Source of the DNA: Ureibacillus massiliensis 4400831 = CIP 108448 = CCUG 49529
Lineage (GTDB): Bacteria; Bacillota; Bacilli; Bacillales_A; Planococcaceae
DNA: 64,000 bases
Reading direction: 5' to 3'
NCBI RefSeq assembly: GCF_000772965.1
Contig: NZ_JPVQ01000019.1
Location: 1 to 64,000 of the forward strand
The notes below the pieces were generated by a model, which ran no database searches, was not told the origin of the DNA, and saw nothing but the letters and a program-made list of their open reading frames with translations. Shown in pieces: positions 29,628 through 40,358 of this stretch. Positions within the stretch are counted from its first letter, which is position 1, and every line of letters starts with the position of its first letter. The translations under genes were made by a program, and so were the position numbers.

Positions 29628-30902
29628 TTAAATAATTGTTTGCAAAAACTTACGAACTTCTGCAATAAAGTATAGAGACCCTGTTATCACTAGTAGCTCA
29701 TCTTCATTTAATTTATCTATTTCTCGCTCGATAAGTCCTTCCCAGTCCCCATCAACTACTATGTTTTCGCATTTCGATTGTGACGCAAGGTGCTCAGCTT
29801 TTGCGGCGCGAGGTAAAGGGATTTCTGTAAAACTAATTTTATCTGCTACTTCATCCATCATAGCTATGCTGTTTTGATGATCCTTATCCTGTAATGCTGC
29901 ATAAATAAACTTATAACGTTTATTTGGCTCAACATCATGTAAGGTACGAATTAATGCCCTTGTCCCCTCGGAGTTGTGAGCTCCATCAATAATGATTTGT
30001 TTATTCATTCTTTCAAAGCGCCCTTCCCACTTTGCTTTAGCAAGCGCCTTATAAACTGTATCCTCAGAAATAGTGGAATCAAAAAGTAAAGATGCTGTAA
30101 TAGCTAGTGCTGCATTTTCTACTTGATGTTCCCCCTCCATTGCAAGTTGAATTCCGTTTATCTCTTTTCCTTTGCATTGGTAATTAAATACCTGTGGACT
30201 TGTTTTGGAAATTGATTGTATTTGAAATTCATTTCCTAATATATATAAATCAGCCTGACAACTTTTTGCCTTTTGTTTAATGACATGAAGAGCTTCTTCG
30301 TTTTTCACACCGACAACAGCAGGAACATTCGGTTTAATAATACCTGCTTTTTCATAAGCTATTTTTTCATATGTATCTCCGAGAATTTCTGTATGCTCAA
30401 GTGAAATGGTAGTAATTATAGATACAGCTGGAGTTATCATATTCGTTGAATCGACACGACCACCGATTCCCGTTTCGATTAAAGCAACATCAACATCACT
30501 ATTAGCAAAGTGTAAAAAAGCGATCAGCATGACCACTTCAAAAAAACTAGGATATAGTCCATTAAGATGTTTTTCAATCATTTCAGCCACTTGATTAGCA
30601 TAAGTAACAAATTGTTCATCGGTAATTTGCTCATTATTGATCGTGATGCGTTCATTTACTCTTTCAAGATGGGGCGAAGTAAATGCAGCAACCTTCAAAC
30701 CATGTATCATTAATATTTCTTTTGTTGCATTAAGTGTAGAGCCCTTCCCATTTGAACCAGCATAATGAATAAATTTTACCTTTTGATGCGGATTTCCAAA
30801 TTCATTCATAATAATTCGAACTGCTTCAAGAGGCTTTCCTTTATATTTACCTGCTCTTAATTGAAATATAAAATTCGTACATTCTTCGATGGAATGGAAC
30901 AT
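29628..30902 (-). CDS. folC: Bifunctional folylpolyglutamate synthase/dihydrofolate synthase FolC
   Basis: A 424-residue ligase that adds glutamate to dihydropteroate and to folates. It has the P-loop GSNGKGST (49-56), the pterin-site SPHLERVNERI (76-86), ETGIGGRVDSTN (143-154), the active-site Lys in YEKAGIIK, IDGAHN and TGSLYF. These match the B. subtilis enzyme well. It follows valS after a terminator, the usual order in Bacilli. A second, diverged copy follows directly. Confidence 0.95.
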   Translation of the reverse strand: MFHSIEECTNFIFQLRAGKYKGKPLEAVRIIMNEFGNPHQKVKFIHYAGSNGKGSTLNATKEILMIHGLKVAAFTSPHLERVNERITINNEQITDEQFVTYANQVAEMIEKHLNGLYPSFFEVVMLIAFLHFANSDVDVALIETGIGGRVDSTNMITPAVSIITTISLEHTEILGDTYEKIAYEKAGIIKPNVPAVVGVKNEEALHVIKQKAKSCQADLYILGNEFQIQSISKTSPQVFNYQCKGKEINGIQLAMEGEHQVENAALAITASLLFDSTISEDTVYKALAKAKWEGRFERMNKQIIIDGAHNSEGTRALIRTLHDVEPNKRYKFIYAALQDKDHQNSIAMMDEVADKISFTEIPLPRAAKAEHLASQSKCENIVVDGDWEGLIEREIDKLNEDELLVITGSLYFIAEVRKFLQTII

Positions 30903-30938
30903 AATGATCGCTCCTAAAATTTAATTAACCATTAGAAA

Positions 30939-30965
30939 AATGTCCTAGCTTCATACTAGGACATT
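30939..30965 (-). terminator. Terminator after valS
   Basis: AATGTCCTAG and CTAGGACATT pair perfectly over ten bases, with TTTTTC following on the minus strand. It lies between the valS stop and folC. Confidence 0.9.
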
Positions 30966-30975
30966 CCTTATCATA

Positions 30976-33624
30976 TTACATATTTTTTAATTCCGCTAAA
31001 CGTTTTTCAACTGCTTCGTGTTTTTCTTGGTAATCGGCTAGTTTTTCACGTTCTTTTGCAACTAGTTCTTCTGGTGCTTTTGATACAAATTTTTCATTTG
31101 AAAGCTTTCCTGATACTAGTTTAACTTCCTTCGCCCATTTTTCTAATTCTTTTTCAAGGCGAGCAATTTCTTCTTCAAGATTGATCAAACCAGCTAATGG
31201 TAGGAACAGTTCAGCCCCTGTAACAACTGCTGTCATAGATTGACTAGGTGCTTCAATGTTTTCTCCAATTGTTAAAGTTTCAGGATTACAGAATTTCTCA
31301 ATATACGCTCTGTTTCCTTCTAGCACACGAGCTGTTTCAGCATCCTTAGCAGCAATGTATAACGGTACCTTCTTGCTCATCGGTGTATTTACTTCCGCGC
31401 GGATGTTTCTTACTGAACGAATAATATCCATAAGAAGCTTCATGCTCGCTGCATCATCTGCAAAATTAAATTCAGTTCGAACTTGCGGCCATGCTGCAAC
31501 TGTAATGGACTCTCCACTATGAGGAAGGTGTTGCCAAATCTCTTCTGTAATAAATGGCATAAGCGGATGAAGTAAACGCATTGTGTTATCAAGAACATAA
31601 GCCAATACAGATCTTGTTGTTTTCTTTGCTTGTTCATCTTCTCCATATAGTGGAAGCTTCGCCATTTCAATATACCATGAACAGAAATCATCCCAAATAA
31701 AGTTATATAACTCACGACCCACTTCACCAAATTCATAACGCTCAGCAAGGTTCGTTACTCGTTCAATCGTCTCATTTAAACGAGTTAAAATCCATTTATC
31801 CGCAACATTTAAATTGCCTGTTAAATCGATTTCATCATACGTTAAACCTTCCATATTCATAAGGGCAAAGCGAGAAGCATTCCATATTTTATTGGCAAAG
31901 TTCCATACTGCTTCTACTTTTTCAGTAGTATATCGTAAATCTTGACCAGGCGATGATCCAGTTGCTAAGAAGTAACGAAGGGAGTCTGCACCGTATTGGT
32001 CAATTACATCCATTGGGTCAACACCGTTACCTAGCGATTTACTCATTTTACGTCCTTCACCATCACGCACTAAGCCGTGAATTAATACATCTTTAAATGG
32101 ACGCTCTCCAGTAAATTCTTTTCCTTGGAAAATCATACGGCTTACCCAGAAGAAAATGATGTCATAGCCAGTTACTAACGTATTTGTAGGATAGTATCGT
32201 TTAAATTCTTCATTTTCTGTGTCTGGCCAACCCATTGTTGAAAATGGCCATAATGCAGATGAGAACCACGTATCTAATACATCTTCGTCTTGTGTCCAGT
32301 TTTCGCTATCTGCTGGTGCATCTTTTCCAACATAAATTTCACCAGTTTCGTTGTGATACCATGCTGGAATTTGGTGCCCCCACCATAATTGACGAGAAAT
32401 ACACCAGTCATGGATATTTTCCATCCAACGGTTATACGTATTCTCAAAACGATTTGGTACAAAGTTAACCTTTTCCTCTTCACTTTTTTGTATCTCTAAT
32501 GCTTGCTCAGCAAGTGGTCCCATTTTTACGAACCATTGTGCAGAAAGGTAAGGCTCTACTACAGCACCTGAGCGTTCAGAGTGACCCACTTGGTGTGTAT
32601 GTGGCTCAATTTCAACAAGTACACCTGCTTCTTGTAAATCTTTTACGATTTGTTTACGACATTCGAAACGATCCATTCCAGCATATTTACCAGCAAGGTC
32701 ATTCATTGTGCCATCTTCATTCATGACAAGAATACGTTCTAAACTATGACGGTTCCCAACTTCAAAGTCGTTCGGGTCATGAGCAGGTGTCATTTTTACT
32801 ACACCTGTACCGAACTCCATATCTACATAATCATCCGCAACGATAGGTATTTCACGACCAACAATCGGAAGAATCACTGTTTTCCCAACTAAATGTTTAT
32901 AGCGTTCGTCTTCTGGATGTACAGCAACACCAGAGTCACCCAGCATTGTTTCCGGACGTGTCGTTGCAACGCGTAAGACACCAGAGCCGTCTGCTAGTGG
33001 GTATTCCATATGATAGAAGGCACCTTCTACTTCTTTATGGATAACTTCAATATCAGATAGAGCTGTTTTTGCTGCTGGATCCCAGTTAATAATACGTTCA
33101 CCACGATAAATTAAGCCTTTTTCATATAACTTAACAAAAACTTCTTTAACAGCATCCGATAAGCCTTCATCGAGAGTAAAGCGCTCACGTGTATAATCAA
33201 GTCCTAAACCAAGCTTTGCCCATTGTTCACGAATATGACTTGCATATTCTTCTTTCCATTCCCATGTTTTTTCAAGGAATTTTTCACGGCCAAGATCATA
33301 GCGTGTTACCCCTTCTTCACGCAGTTTCGCTTCTACTTTTGCTTGAGTTGCAATACCTGCATGGTCCATTCCCGGTAACCATAATGCATCAAAACCTTGC
33401 ATACGTTTCATACGTATTAGAATATCTTGTAATGTAGTATCCCAAGCATGGCCTAGATGAAGTTTTCCTGTTACGTTTGGAGGCGGAATAACGATTGAAT
33501 ATGGTTGTTTCCCACTTTCAGGCTGTGCCTCGAAAAATTTACCTTGTAGCCACCATTCATAGCGTCCTGATTCTATGCTTTGTGGATCGTATTTTGTTGG
33601 CATTGAAATATTTTGTTCTGTCAT
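30976..33624 (-). CDS. valS: Valyl-tRNA synthetase
   Basis: An 882-residue class I aminoacyl-tRNA synthetase. The HIGH-type motif is [14 protein letters not shown], the KMSKS motif [11 protein letters not shown], and the editing domain lies between them ([10 protein letters not shown]). The anticodon-binding domain and a C-terminal coiled coil (from about residue 810) follow. The ATG at 33624 has AAGGAGG upstream and gives the normal N-terminus; the frame is open further upstream but runs into the T-box leader. Expression is controlled by that leader. Confidence 0.98.
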   Translation of the reverse strand: MTEQNISMPTKYDPQSIESGRYEWWLQGKFFEAQPESGKQPYSIVIPPPNVTGKLHLGHAWDTTLQDILIRMKRMQGFDALWLPGMDHAGIATQAKVEAKLREEGVTRYDLGREKFLEKTWEWKEEYASHIREQWAKLGLGLDYTRERFTLDEGLSDAVKEVFVKLYEKGLIYRGERIINWDPAAKTALSDIEVIHKEVEGAFYHMEYPLADGSGVLRVATTRPETMLGDSGVAVHPEDERYKHLVGKTVILPIVGREIPIVADDYVDMEFGTGVVKMTPAHDPNDFEVGNRHSLERILVMNEDGTMNDLAGKYAGMDRFECRKQIVKDLQEAGVLVEIEPHTHQVGHSERSGAVVEPYLSAQWFVKMGPLAEQALEIQKSEEEKVNFVPNRFENTYNRWMENIHDWCISRQLWWGHQIPAWYHNETGEIYVGKDAPADSENWTQDEDVLDTWFSSALWPFSTMGWPDTENEEFKRYYPTNTLVTGYDIIFFWVSRMIFQGKEFTGERPFKDVLIHGLVRDGEGRKMSKSLGNGVDPMDVIDQYGADSLRYFLATGSSPGQDLRYTTEKVEAVWNFANKIWNASRFALMNMEGLTYDEIDLTGNLNVADKWILTRLNETIERVTNLAERYEFGEVGRELYNFIWDDFCSWYIEMAKLPLYGEDEQAKKTTRSVLAYVLDNTMRLLHPLMPFITEEIWQHLPHSGESITVAAWPQVRTEFNFADDAASMKLLMDIIRSVRNIRAEVNTPMSKKVPLYIAAKDAETARVLEGNRAYIEKFCNPETLTIGENIEAPSQSMTAVVTGAELFLPLAGLINLEEEIARLEKELEKWAKEVKLVSGKLSNEKFVSKAPEELVAKEREKLADYQEKHEAVEKRLAELKNM

Positions 33625-33639
33625 GATAATGAATTCCTC

Positions 33640-33976
33640 CTTATTACGATTATGATTAGAAAACAAAAATAAAAAACCCCTATCGTCAAAAAAGGACGAA
33701 GGAGTTTTATCATTTTTCCGCGGTACCACCTTTATTCTAATCAGAAAACAAAATGCACATATATCATGCGTTTTTCTGAAGTTAGCTCTCATTACGATAA
33801 CGGTGTTTAACCGACATTTTGTTACTACTATTTCACAAAAGTTGCTCTTAGGCTACGTTCAAATGGTTGCAAGCAGAAACTTTTCAGCTACCGTTTCCTC
33901 TCTAATGCATGCAAAATCATTCTACTCTTCCTATTCATTGCATCTATATTGAACTAATTTTTTGAACTGTACATAT
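33640..33976 (-). promoter_or_regulatory. T-box leader of valS
   Basis: The T-box sequence AAGGTGGTACCGCGG is at 33732-33718 on the minus strand. It is followed by a terminator hairpin (AAAACTCCTTCGTC with GACGATAGGGGTTTT, 33709-33673) and T6. Upstream lies a long stem I region. GUA (33856-33854), within GAACGTAGCC, is a candidate Val specifier codon, which fits valS. Uncharged tRNA-Val should favour the antiterminator. About 330 nt in total. Confidence 0.92.
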
Positions 33977-34004
33977 TGTATAATATTACGTCATTAGTTT
34001 TCAA
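33977..34004 (-). promoter_or_regulatory. Candidate promoter of the valS T-box transcript
   Basis: TTGAAA (34004-33999) and TATACA (33982-33977) are separated by 16 bases on the minus strand, just upstream of the leader. It fits a vegetative promoter but overlaps other AT-rich options. Confidence 0.5.
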
Positions 34005-34035
34005 GTTACAACGAAAAGGAAAGGAATGAAAAATC

Positions 34036-34239
34036 ATGAAAAGAAAAAGAAGAAAAAGCTATAATCCATATCTATTGCCACCCTGGCTAAGAAAAGTACG
34101 TTTTTATTGTAAACAAATGATTATTCCAATCGCAGTGTTTCAAGGCTTGAGAACATTATTCTTACCTACAACAGGCGATTTCTTATTGTTAATTTTATTA
34201 ATTTTTATCGCTTGGTTACTCTGGATTGATTTTATTTGA
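34036..34239 (+). CDS. Small basic membrane protein of unknown function
   Basis: A 67-residue predicted protein. A strongly basic start (KRKRRKS) is followed by a helix and a C-terminal hydrophobic segment (about residues 47-66). AAAGGAA lies upstream of the ATG at reasonable spacing. It is divergent from valS, and its last 24 bases overlap, tail to tail, the end of the SpoVID-like gene. I do not recognise the family. Codon pattern and charge layout are those of a real small membrane protein, but coding is not proven. Confidence 0.55.
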   Translation: MKRKRRKSYNPYLLPPWLRKVRFYCKQMIIPIAVFQGLRTLFLPTTGDFLLLILLIFIAWLLWIDFI

Positions 34240-35160
34240 TCTTAGATTAAGAAGCGTATAGGATTCTGTTAAATCTGAGAAGAAATCCTCTTCTTCAAAC
34301 GGGAAGGTAGATGGTTCTTCATTTTCTCTTTCTTGTAAAAGAATATTTTCAGCTTCTACTAATTCATCTGATTTAGTTTGAAGCTCATCAATAGTAAATT
34401 CAGCTTCTGGTAATTCTTCAGTTATTTCTTTTGCTAATTCGACTTCTGGTAACTCAGGTTCTAGTAATTCAGGCTCTGGTAAATTAGTTTCCTTTGTATT
34501 CAAAACATTCGTAGTTTGTAGGATTTTTTCTGGCTCAAAATAATTGCTATAACTCTCTTCATAGCTTGGTTCAACTTCGGGCTCTACTTGTACTTTCGGA
34601 ACATTCGTTTCAAATTCATAACGCGGTGGGTCCTCTATCATTTCAGCAAAGGCTTCTACGCTTGGGATATCTAGAGGAAGACTACTAGAATCAATATATT
34701 CTAGATTAGGCAATTCAGGTTCGATAAACTCATTCTCAAATTCATAATCTACTTCATCAACTTTTTCTGAAATTGTACAACATATATCCCATTTAAATGT
34801 ACAACTTGACCCATCATAAACAAAGAAATTAACATCCTCTACATTTAACTGAGGAGCCCAACCATCTTGTACTTTTTCTTTTGGTAAATTAACTTCCAAT
34901 GGCAAAGCATATTCGAAATAGCCTTCATTTCCGTTCATTTCTAAATGCTCAATAAGTGTCCCTTCACTATATTCAGGAAACTCTTTTGGATTAAAGCGAA
35001 CTGTTGAAGTAATATGATAAATTCCAACTAGTCTTAGAGAATCTTCAGTCTCAATTTGTTGCCATCGAGGTTTTATATCAACTGAAACAACTTCTTCTAC
35101 TATCCCATATTCTTCAGGAAAAACGAATTGCGTCATAAGATCCCAGTTATAATTTTGCAC
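34216..35160 (-). CDS. SpoVID-like spore coat protein without LysM domain
   Basis: A 314-residue acidic protein. Residues 1-140 resemble the N-terminal domain of SpoVID (beta-rich, with VDIKPRWQQIETEDSLRLVG), the scaffold for spore coat encasement. The rest is low complexity, Glu/Pro-rich with repeats such as LPEPELLEPELPEVEL. B. subtilis SpoVID ends with a LysM domain that here is missing: the frame closes shortly after SYTLLNLRSNKI. The start is GTG after GGGAGGG. Its place between valS and hemL is that of spoVID. The ysxE gene that normally accompanies it is absent. Confidence 0.75.
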   Translation of the reverse strand: MQNYNWDLMTQFVFPEEYGIVEEVVSVDIKPRWQQIETEDSLRLVGIYHITSTVRFNPKEFPEYSEGTLIEHLEMNGNEGYFEYALPLEVNLPKEKVQDGWAPQLNVEDVNFFVYDGSSCTFKWDICCTISEKVDEVDYEFENEFIEPELPNLEYIDSSSLPLDIPSVEAFAEMIEDPPRYEFETNVPKVQVEPEVEPSYEESYSNYFEPEKILQTTNVLNTKETNLPEPELLEPELPEVELAKEITEELPEAEFTIDELQTKSDELVEAENILLQERENEEPSTFPFEEEDFFSDLTESYTLLNLRSNKINPE

Positions 35161-35295
35161 TTATATCCCTCCCGCTACTACAATATGCGCGTGATTCTTA
35201 AGTATGCAAAATATAGTAACTATTATTTTTATAAGAAGGATTGGAGAATAAAATCTTATTTTCTTACTATTTTTTAGTGGATATATAAAAATAAA

Positions 35296-35327
35296 AATGC
35301 CCCTTCTAAGTGAATAGAAGGGACAAT
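35296..35327 (-). terminator. Terminator after hemL (end of heme operon)
   Basis: CCCTTCTA pairs with TAGAAGGG with extended A/T pairing on both sides and a T-rich tail on the minus strand, about 28 bases past the hemL stop. Confidence 0.85.
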
Positions 35328-35354
35328 TTATATTGAAATTTAACTTATTTAAAT

Positions 35355-36644
35355 CTATCTTGATAATTTTTCAAACACAATGTTAAATGCTTGAATCGTT
35401 TTTTCAATATGTTCTTTCGTATGTGCAGTTGAAATAAATAAGCCTTCGAATTGTGAAGGTGGTAAATATATTCCTTCTTCAGCCATTAGCTTATAATATT
35501 CAGCAAATAATTCTAAATCGGAAGTCTTTGCAGAGGCAAAGTCTATAACATCTTCATTTGTTAAAAATAAACCAATCATTGAACCCGCACGATTAACAGT
35601 GTGCGGAATATTGAATTTTTGAGCAGCTTCACGAATACCATTTTCAAGCATGTCTCCAAGCGTTTTGAAGTATTCATATGATTCAGGAGTTAGTCTTGAT
35701 AATGTTTCAATTCCTGCAGTCATCGCAAGAGGGTTACCAGATAAAGTACCTGCTTGATATACCGGTCCAGCTGGTGCAATATGCTCCATAATATCACGGC
35801 GACCACCAAAGGCACCAACAGGTAGACCTCCACCAACAACTTTCCCTAGACATGTTAAATCTGGTGTAACACCAAAATAACCTTGGGCACAATTGTAATC
35901 TACGCGGAATCCCGTCATAACCTCATCAAATATTAATAGTGAACCGTATTCTTTCGTTACATCTCTTAAACCTTCTAAGAACCCTGGTTTTGGAGGTACA
36001 ACGCCCATATTACCTGCTACTGGTTCAACAATCACTGCAGCAATTTGCTTACCGAATTTTTCAAAGACTACTTTTACAGCATCAATATCGTTATAAGCAA
36101 CTGTCATTGTATTTTTAGCAATATCTGAAGGTACTCCAGGGCTATCAGGTAAACCAAGTGTTGCTACACCTGAACCTGCTTTTATTAGCAATGAATCACC
36201 ATGTCCGTGGTAAGAGCCTTCAAATTTCAAAATAATATCACGGCCTGTAAAACCACGCGCTAAACGAAGGGCTGCCATTGTTGCTTCTGTACCAGACGAT
36301 ACGAAACGTACCATCTCAACTGAAGGAACTCGCTCAATTACTATTTCTGCTAATTTGTTTTCAAGTAATGTTGGTGCACCAAAGGAAGATCCTTTAGCTA
36401 CTTGTTCTTGAATAGCTTTTACTACATCAGGATGAGAATGACCTAAAATAAGCGGTCCCCAGCTTAATACATAATCGATATACTCATTGCCATCGATATC
36501 ACGAATTACTGCACCGTTTCCTGACTCAACAAAAATTGGATTCAAATTTACCGACTTAAATGCTCGAACAGGGCTATTTACTCCACCCGGCATTAAATTA
36601 ACCGCTTCTTCAAAGGCATTAATTGAATTCGTAAATGTTTTCAT
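35355..36644 (-). CDS. hemL: Glutamate-1-semialdehyde 2,1-aminomutase
   Basis: A 429-residue PLP enzyme that makes 5-aminolevulinate from glutamate-1-semialdehyde. Motifs include the N-terminal [28 protein letters not shown] and the PLP lysine in [16 protein letters not shown]. It is the last gene of hemAXCDBL, four bases after hemB. ATG after TTGGAGGAG. Confidence 0.97.
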   Translation of the reverse strand: MKTFTNSINAFEEAVNLMPGGVNSPVRAFKSVNLNPIFVESGNGAVIRDIDGNEYIDYVLSWGPLILGHSHPDVVKAIQEQVAKGSSFGAPTLLENKLAEIVIERVPSVEMVRFVSSGTEATMAALRLARGFTGRDIILKFEGSYHGHGDSLLIKAGSGVATLGLPDSPGVPSDIAKNTMTVAYNDIDAVKVVFEKFGKQIAAVIVEPVAGNMGVVPPKPGFLEGLRDVTKEYGSLLIFDEVMTGFRVDYNCAQGYFGVTPDLTCLGKVVGGGLPVGAFGGRRDIMEHIAPAGPVYQAGTLSGNPLAMTAGIETLSRLTPESYEYFKTLGDMLENGIREAAQKFNIPHTVNRAGSMIGLFLTNEDVIDFASAKTSDLELFAEYYKLMAEEGIYLPPSQFEGLFISTAHTKEHIEKTIQAFNIVFEKLSR

Positions 36645-36647
36645 ATT

Positions 36648-37628
36648 TTATTTCTCCTCCAACCAACGAGCTACATCTTTTGCGTGATACGTTAAAATCA
36701 TATCTGCTCCTGCACGTTTCATACCTAATAATGTTTCAAGAACGATTGATTTTTCTTCAATCCAGCCATTTTGTGCTGCCGCTTTAATCATTGCATATTC
36801 ACCAGATACATTATAAGCAACGATTGGCAAATTATAGTTATTACGTACATCACGAATAATATCTAAATATGACAGTGCAGGCTTAATGATTAAAATATCT
36901 GCACCTTCCTCAATATCTGACTCAGCTTCTCGGAATGCTTCTAAGCGATTTGCTGGATCCATTTGATAGGTTTTACGATCACCAAATTGAGGCGCCCCAT
37001 CAGCTGCTTCACGGAATGGGCCATAGTAGCTTGATGCATATTTCACAGCATATGACATAATTGGTACATCTTCAAAGCCTGCTTCATCAAGAGCTACACG
37101 AATAGCCGCAACAAATCCGTCCATCATGTTTGATGGAGCAATGATATCAGCACCTGCTTTTGCCTGCGAAACAGCTGTACGAGCTAAAACATCAAGTGAT
37201 GGGTCATTTAAAATTTTCTCCCCTTCTACTAATCCACAGTGACCATGGTCAGTAAACTCGCATAAACAAGTATCTGCAATTACAAGTAATTCCGGATAGC
37301 GTTCTTTTATTTGACGAGTTGCTTCTTGTACGATTCCGTGATCATGAAATGCTCCTGTCCCAACCGCATCCTTTTCTGCAGGAATACCAAATAAAATAAT
37401 CGCTGGTATACCAAGCTCAACAACCTCATCTACTTCTCTATTCAACGTGTCCAATGAAAATTGATAGACACCTGGCATAGAACTAATAGGGTTTTTAATA
37501 TTTTCACCTTCGATTACAAAAATCGGGTAAATCAAATCCTCTTTGTGTAAATATGTTTCTTTCACCATTGATCTCATTGTTTTTGAAGTTCTTAGACGAC
37601 GATGTCTTTTGAAATTTAGTTCAGTCAT
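36648..37628 (-). CDS. hemB: Porphobilinogen synthase (delta-aminolevulinic acid dehydratase)
   Basis: A 326-residue enzyme that condenses two aminolevulinates. The zinc cysteines are seen in [14 protein letters not shown], with Schiff-base lysine regions [15 protein letters not shown] and [15 protein letters not shown] at 37628 has GGAGG nine bases upstream and gives the conserved start [13 protein letters not shown]; the open frame extends 11 codons further but overlaps hemD. It overlaps the hemD stop by eight bases. Confidence 0.97.
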   Translation of the reverse strand: MTELNFKRHRRLRTSKTMRSMVKETYLHKEDLIYPIFVIEGENIKNPISSMPGVYQFSLDTLNREVDEVVELGIPAIILFGIPAEKDAVGTGAFHDHGIVQEATRQIKERYPELLVIADTCLCEFTDHGHCGLVEGEKILNDPSLDVLARTAVSQAKAGADIIAPSNMMDGFVAAIRVALDEAGFEDVPIMSYAVKYASSYYGPFREAADGAPQFGDRKTYQMDPANRLEAFREAESDIEEGADILIIKPALSYLDIIRDVRNNYNLPIVAYNVSGEYAMIKAAAQNGWIEEKSIVLETLLGMKRAGADMILTYHAKDVARWLEEK

Positions 37629-38385
37629 TCCATTCTTCCTCCTCATTACTAATCTCATCAATTACTGCTTCCATTGTATACGTATTAGGCTGATATGTAA
37701 CATGGCCACCGCGTTTTTCTATCGCATGGGCTGTTATATGTCCAATGCTAGCTATTTTTACACTATCCCATCCAACAATTGGCGCAATATGTATTGCAAA
37801 AACATTTACAGCTGAAGGACTTGCAAAAATAATAATGGGCTGTTCCTTCGATTTAATAATGTTTACAATACTTTGAATATGCTCTAAAAAATCTTCTGTG
37901 TCATAAACAACCCACTCATCCACAGAAAAAGGAAGGCCGTTTTTAATAGTATCCTTCGCTTTACTTCCTCTTACGAATAAGCATCGCGGCTTTCCTTCTA
38001 TGATCGTTGGAAATTCCTCTATAAAATAATCGGCACTATAGATGGAAGGCATAAAATCAACCGTTAAACCATTAGCTTCTAATCGATCACGCGTTTTCTC
38101 ACCAACAGCAGCAATTTTTCCTTTTATCATTGAAGGAAAAAACTTATGTCTAACCATTTTAGCACAGAATGCATCAACTGCATTTTGACTTGTAAAAATC
38201 AGCCAATCGAAATTTCGCGCCATTTCCAGTTGCATATGATCATACGGTTCTAATATTTCAACAATTTTAATGAGTGGAAAGGCATGTGCTTCTCCACCCA
38301 ATTGTTGAATTCTATTTAAAATCGATGTTGTCATGGAAGAACCAGTCAATATAACGGTTTTACCACGAAGTGATTGTTTAAGCAT
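37621..38385 (-). CDS. hemD: Uroporphyrinogen-III synthase
   Basis: A 254-residue two-domain enzyme that closes and isomerises the tetrapyrrole ring. Sequence conservation in this family is weak. Visible anchors are [29 protein letters not shown] and the C-terminal [12 protein letters not shown]. The start ATG (38385) overlaps the hemC stop, a TTG one codon upstream is an alternative. The operon position supports the call. Confidence 0.93.
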   Translation of the reverse strand: MLKQSLRGKTVILTGSSMTTSILNRIQQLGGEAHAFPLIKIVEILEPYDHMQLEMARNFDWLIFTSQNAVDAFCAKMVRHKFFPSMIKGKIAAVGEKTRDRLEANGLTVDFMPSIYSADYFIEEFPTIIEGKPRCLFVRGSKAKDTIKNGLPFSVDEWVVYDTEDFLEHIQSIVNIIKSKEQPIIIFASPSAVNVFAIHIAPIVGWDSVKIASIGHITAHAIEKRGGHVTYQPNTYTMEAVIDEISNEEEEWND

Positions 38386-39307
38386 CAAGCTCAGCCTTTA
38401 CTTTTTGTATCAGCTCAAATGCACCCTGTTCTGTTAACTTTCGAGCCACTTCTTTTCCTAGCTCTACTGGATCTTTTCCAGTTAACGTTTCTTTATAGAA
38501 TACAGAAGCATCTGGTGCTGCAACAAGTCCTGTTAATGTTAATAAATCTCCATCTGTTGTTGCATATCCTGCAATTGGAACTTGACATCCGCCATCCATT
38601 GCCCCTAAAAACGCTCTTTCTGCAAAGGCTTCATTCCAAGTTGTAGAATCCGTTAATTTTGCTAGTTCCACCAGTAGTTCTTCATCATCAGCACGGCATT
38701 CAATACCTAGAGTACCTTGCGCAACGGCCGGTAAACAAAGATCCGTATCTAAATATTCCGTAACAATTGTATCGCTCCAACCTAAACGTTTTAAGCCCGC
38801 AGCTGCTAAAATAATTGCATCAAAATTTTCAGATTCAAGCTTTGCTAAGCGTGTATCAACATTCCCTCGGATCCATTTAATTTCTAAGTCTGGACGAGCT
38901 TGTAATATTTGAGCACTGCGACGAAGAGAGCTTGTCCCAACAATTGCTCCTTTAGGAAGATCCTTGAACTTCACATGACCGTTTGAAATAAAGGCATCAC
39001 GTGCATCTTCTCGAGGTGGAATGCAACCAATTACAAAACCTTCAGGCAAAACAGCTGGCATATCTTTCATAGAATGTACAGCAAAATCAATTTCTTTATC
39101 ATAAAGGGCTTGTTCGATTTCTTTAACAAAAAGGGCTTTCCCACCAACTTTTGATAGTTGTACATCTAAAATTTTATCGCCTTTTGTTACAATTTCTTTT
39201 ACTTCAAATTCGAAAGGTGCACCTGCATTTTTTAATTCATTAATAAACCAATTTGTTTGTGTAAGTGCTAATTTACTCTTTCTTGATCCTACTATAATTT
39301 TTCTCAA
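38378..39307 (-). CDS. hemC: Hydroxymethylbilane synthase (porphobilinogen deaminase)
   Basis: A 309-residue enzyme that links four porphobilinogens. It has the N-terminal [42 protein letters not shown], and the dipyrromethane-cofactor cysteine in [12 protein letters not shown] use the TTG at 39307 because the protein then starts right at the conserved RKIIVGSR and AGGAA precedes it. A TTG eight codons earlier is less likely. Confidence 0.96.
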   Translation of the reverse strand: MRKIIVGSRKSKLALTQTNWFINELKNAGAPFEFEVKEIVTKGDKILDVQLSKVGGKALFVKEIEQALYDKEIDFAVHSMKDMPAVLPEGFVIGCIPPREDARDAFISNGHVKFKDLPKGAIVGTSSLRRSAQILQARPDLEIKWIRGNVDTRLAKLESENFDAIILAAAGLKRLGWSDTIVTEYLDTDLCLPAVAQGTLGIECRADDEELLVELAKLTDSTTWNEAFAERAFLGAMDGGCQVPIAGYATTDGDLLTLTGLVAAPDASVFYKETLTGKDPVELGKEVARKLTEQGAFELIQKVKAELDA

Positions 39308-39378
39308 AATAATTCCTACCCTTCTATTCAATTACGCCTGACTAATTTGCCCGTGAGTTTAAATTCGCAATTAGCTTT

Positions 39379-40212
39379 TTAATACCATAAATGGAATCCT
39401 GAAAGTTTACTTCCTAAAAAGAAGTTGATAACTACTAATAAAAATGTATAAATCTGAGCCCAGGAATAACTAATCCCTGTTAGCTTACCTTTACGATGTA
39501 ATATCATAATAATGAAATATATAATCGCAATCACAAAGGAACCAAGAATTTTTGCATCGATAATAGAGAACTTTTCCATCGTCATAAATGCCCATTCTAG
39601 TCCTAAAAGTATACTTATAAGGAAAATTGGAATAGCAACTAGTATCGATTTATTAATCCAATTAATAATCTGACTAAGTGCAGGTAAACGGCTCCATAGC
39701 TTAGAATATTTTTTTTCTTTCAGTATTTTATATAGAATTAAATACAATATCGAAAAGACGAATGCTAACGTAAACGCTGCATAAGCTAAAATTGCAAAAC
39801 TAATATGAATGACCAACATTTCTGAAATTACTGTTTCCCCTAAAGCTGGGTTGATCTGATCCTGGGCAAATAAATGAATTGTTACAAATATAAATCCAAG
39901 AATATTAATAAAGAAAACAGGTAAATCTACGCGTGCGATACAATGTAATATGATTGAAATAGTAATTAATAGCCATGCATAGAAATACACACCTTCAATC
40001 AACGATAAAACCGGGAATCGCTTAGTCTCCATTACATAGAGTAATAAAAAAGCTGTTTGCATAACCCAAACAACCGAAACGAGCCAAAAGGCAATTCGTC
40101 GGATTTTATTTTGTTTGTAAAAATAATCTATAAAATATAAAACAATACATATCGCATATAGGATAACCATCATCTCATATAATCTAGTCATCGCTAATTC
40201 AGTCATTAGCAT
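39379..40212 (-). CDS. hemX: HemX/CcsA-family membrane protein
   Basis: A 277-residue protein with eight or so membrane segments of the cytochrome c assembly (CcsA/CcmC) family. In B. subtilis HemX lowers the cellular level of HemA and so limits heme synthesis. It lies between hemA and hemC as expected. The start was placed at 40212, five bases after GGAG; an ATG two codons later is equally acceptable. Confidence 0.92.
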   Translation of the reverse strand: MLMTELAMTRLYEMMVILYAICIVLYFIDYFYKQNKIRRIAFWLVSVVWVMQTAFLLLYVMETKRFPVLSLIEGVYFYAWLLITISIILHCIARVDLPVFFINILGFIFVTIHLFAQDQINPALGETVISEMLVIHISFAILAYAAFTLAFVFSILYLILYKILKEKKYSKLWSRLPALSQIINWINKSILVAIPIFLISILLGLEWAFMTMEKFSIIDAKILGSFVIAIIYFIIMILHRKGKLTGISYSWAQIYTFLLVVINFFLGSKLSGFHLWY

Positions 40213-40358
40213 CCCTTCTCCATCAAAAAATTGATTTTTATAAGGTGTTATCTTCAGATTCACTCCAAAATAATAGCGTTTCCGTATCTAGTTTAACATA
40301 CTGATACGAAAACGCCTTATCTCATTTATATCCTTATAAGTTTCCATTGCAACTTGTA

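Noticed and set aside
33625-33792. N-terminal extension of ValRS by 56 codons
   Set aside because: Those bases are the T-box antiterminator/terminator region; the ATG at 33624 has a strong ribosome-binding site and the normal N-terminus.
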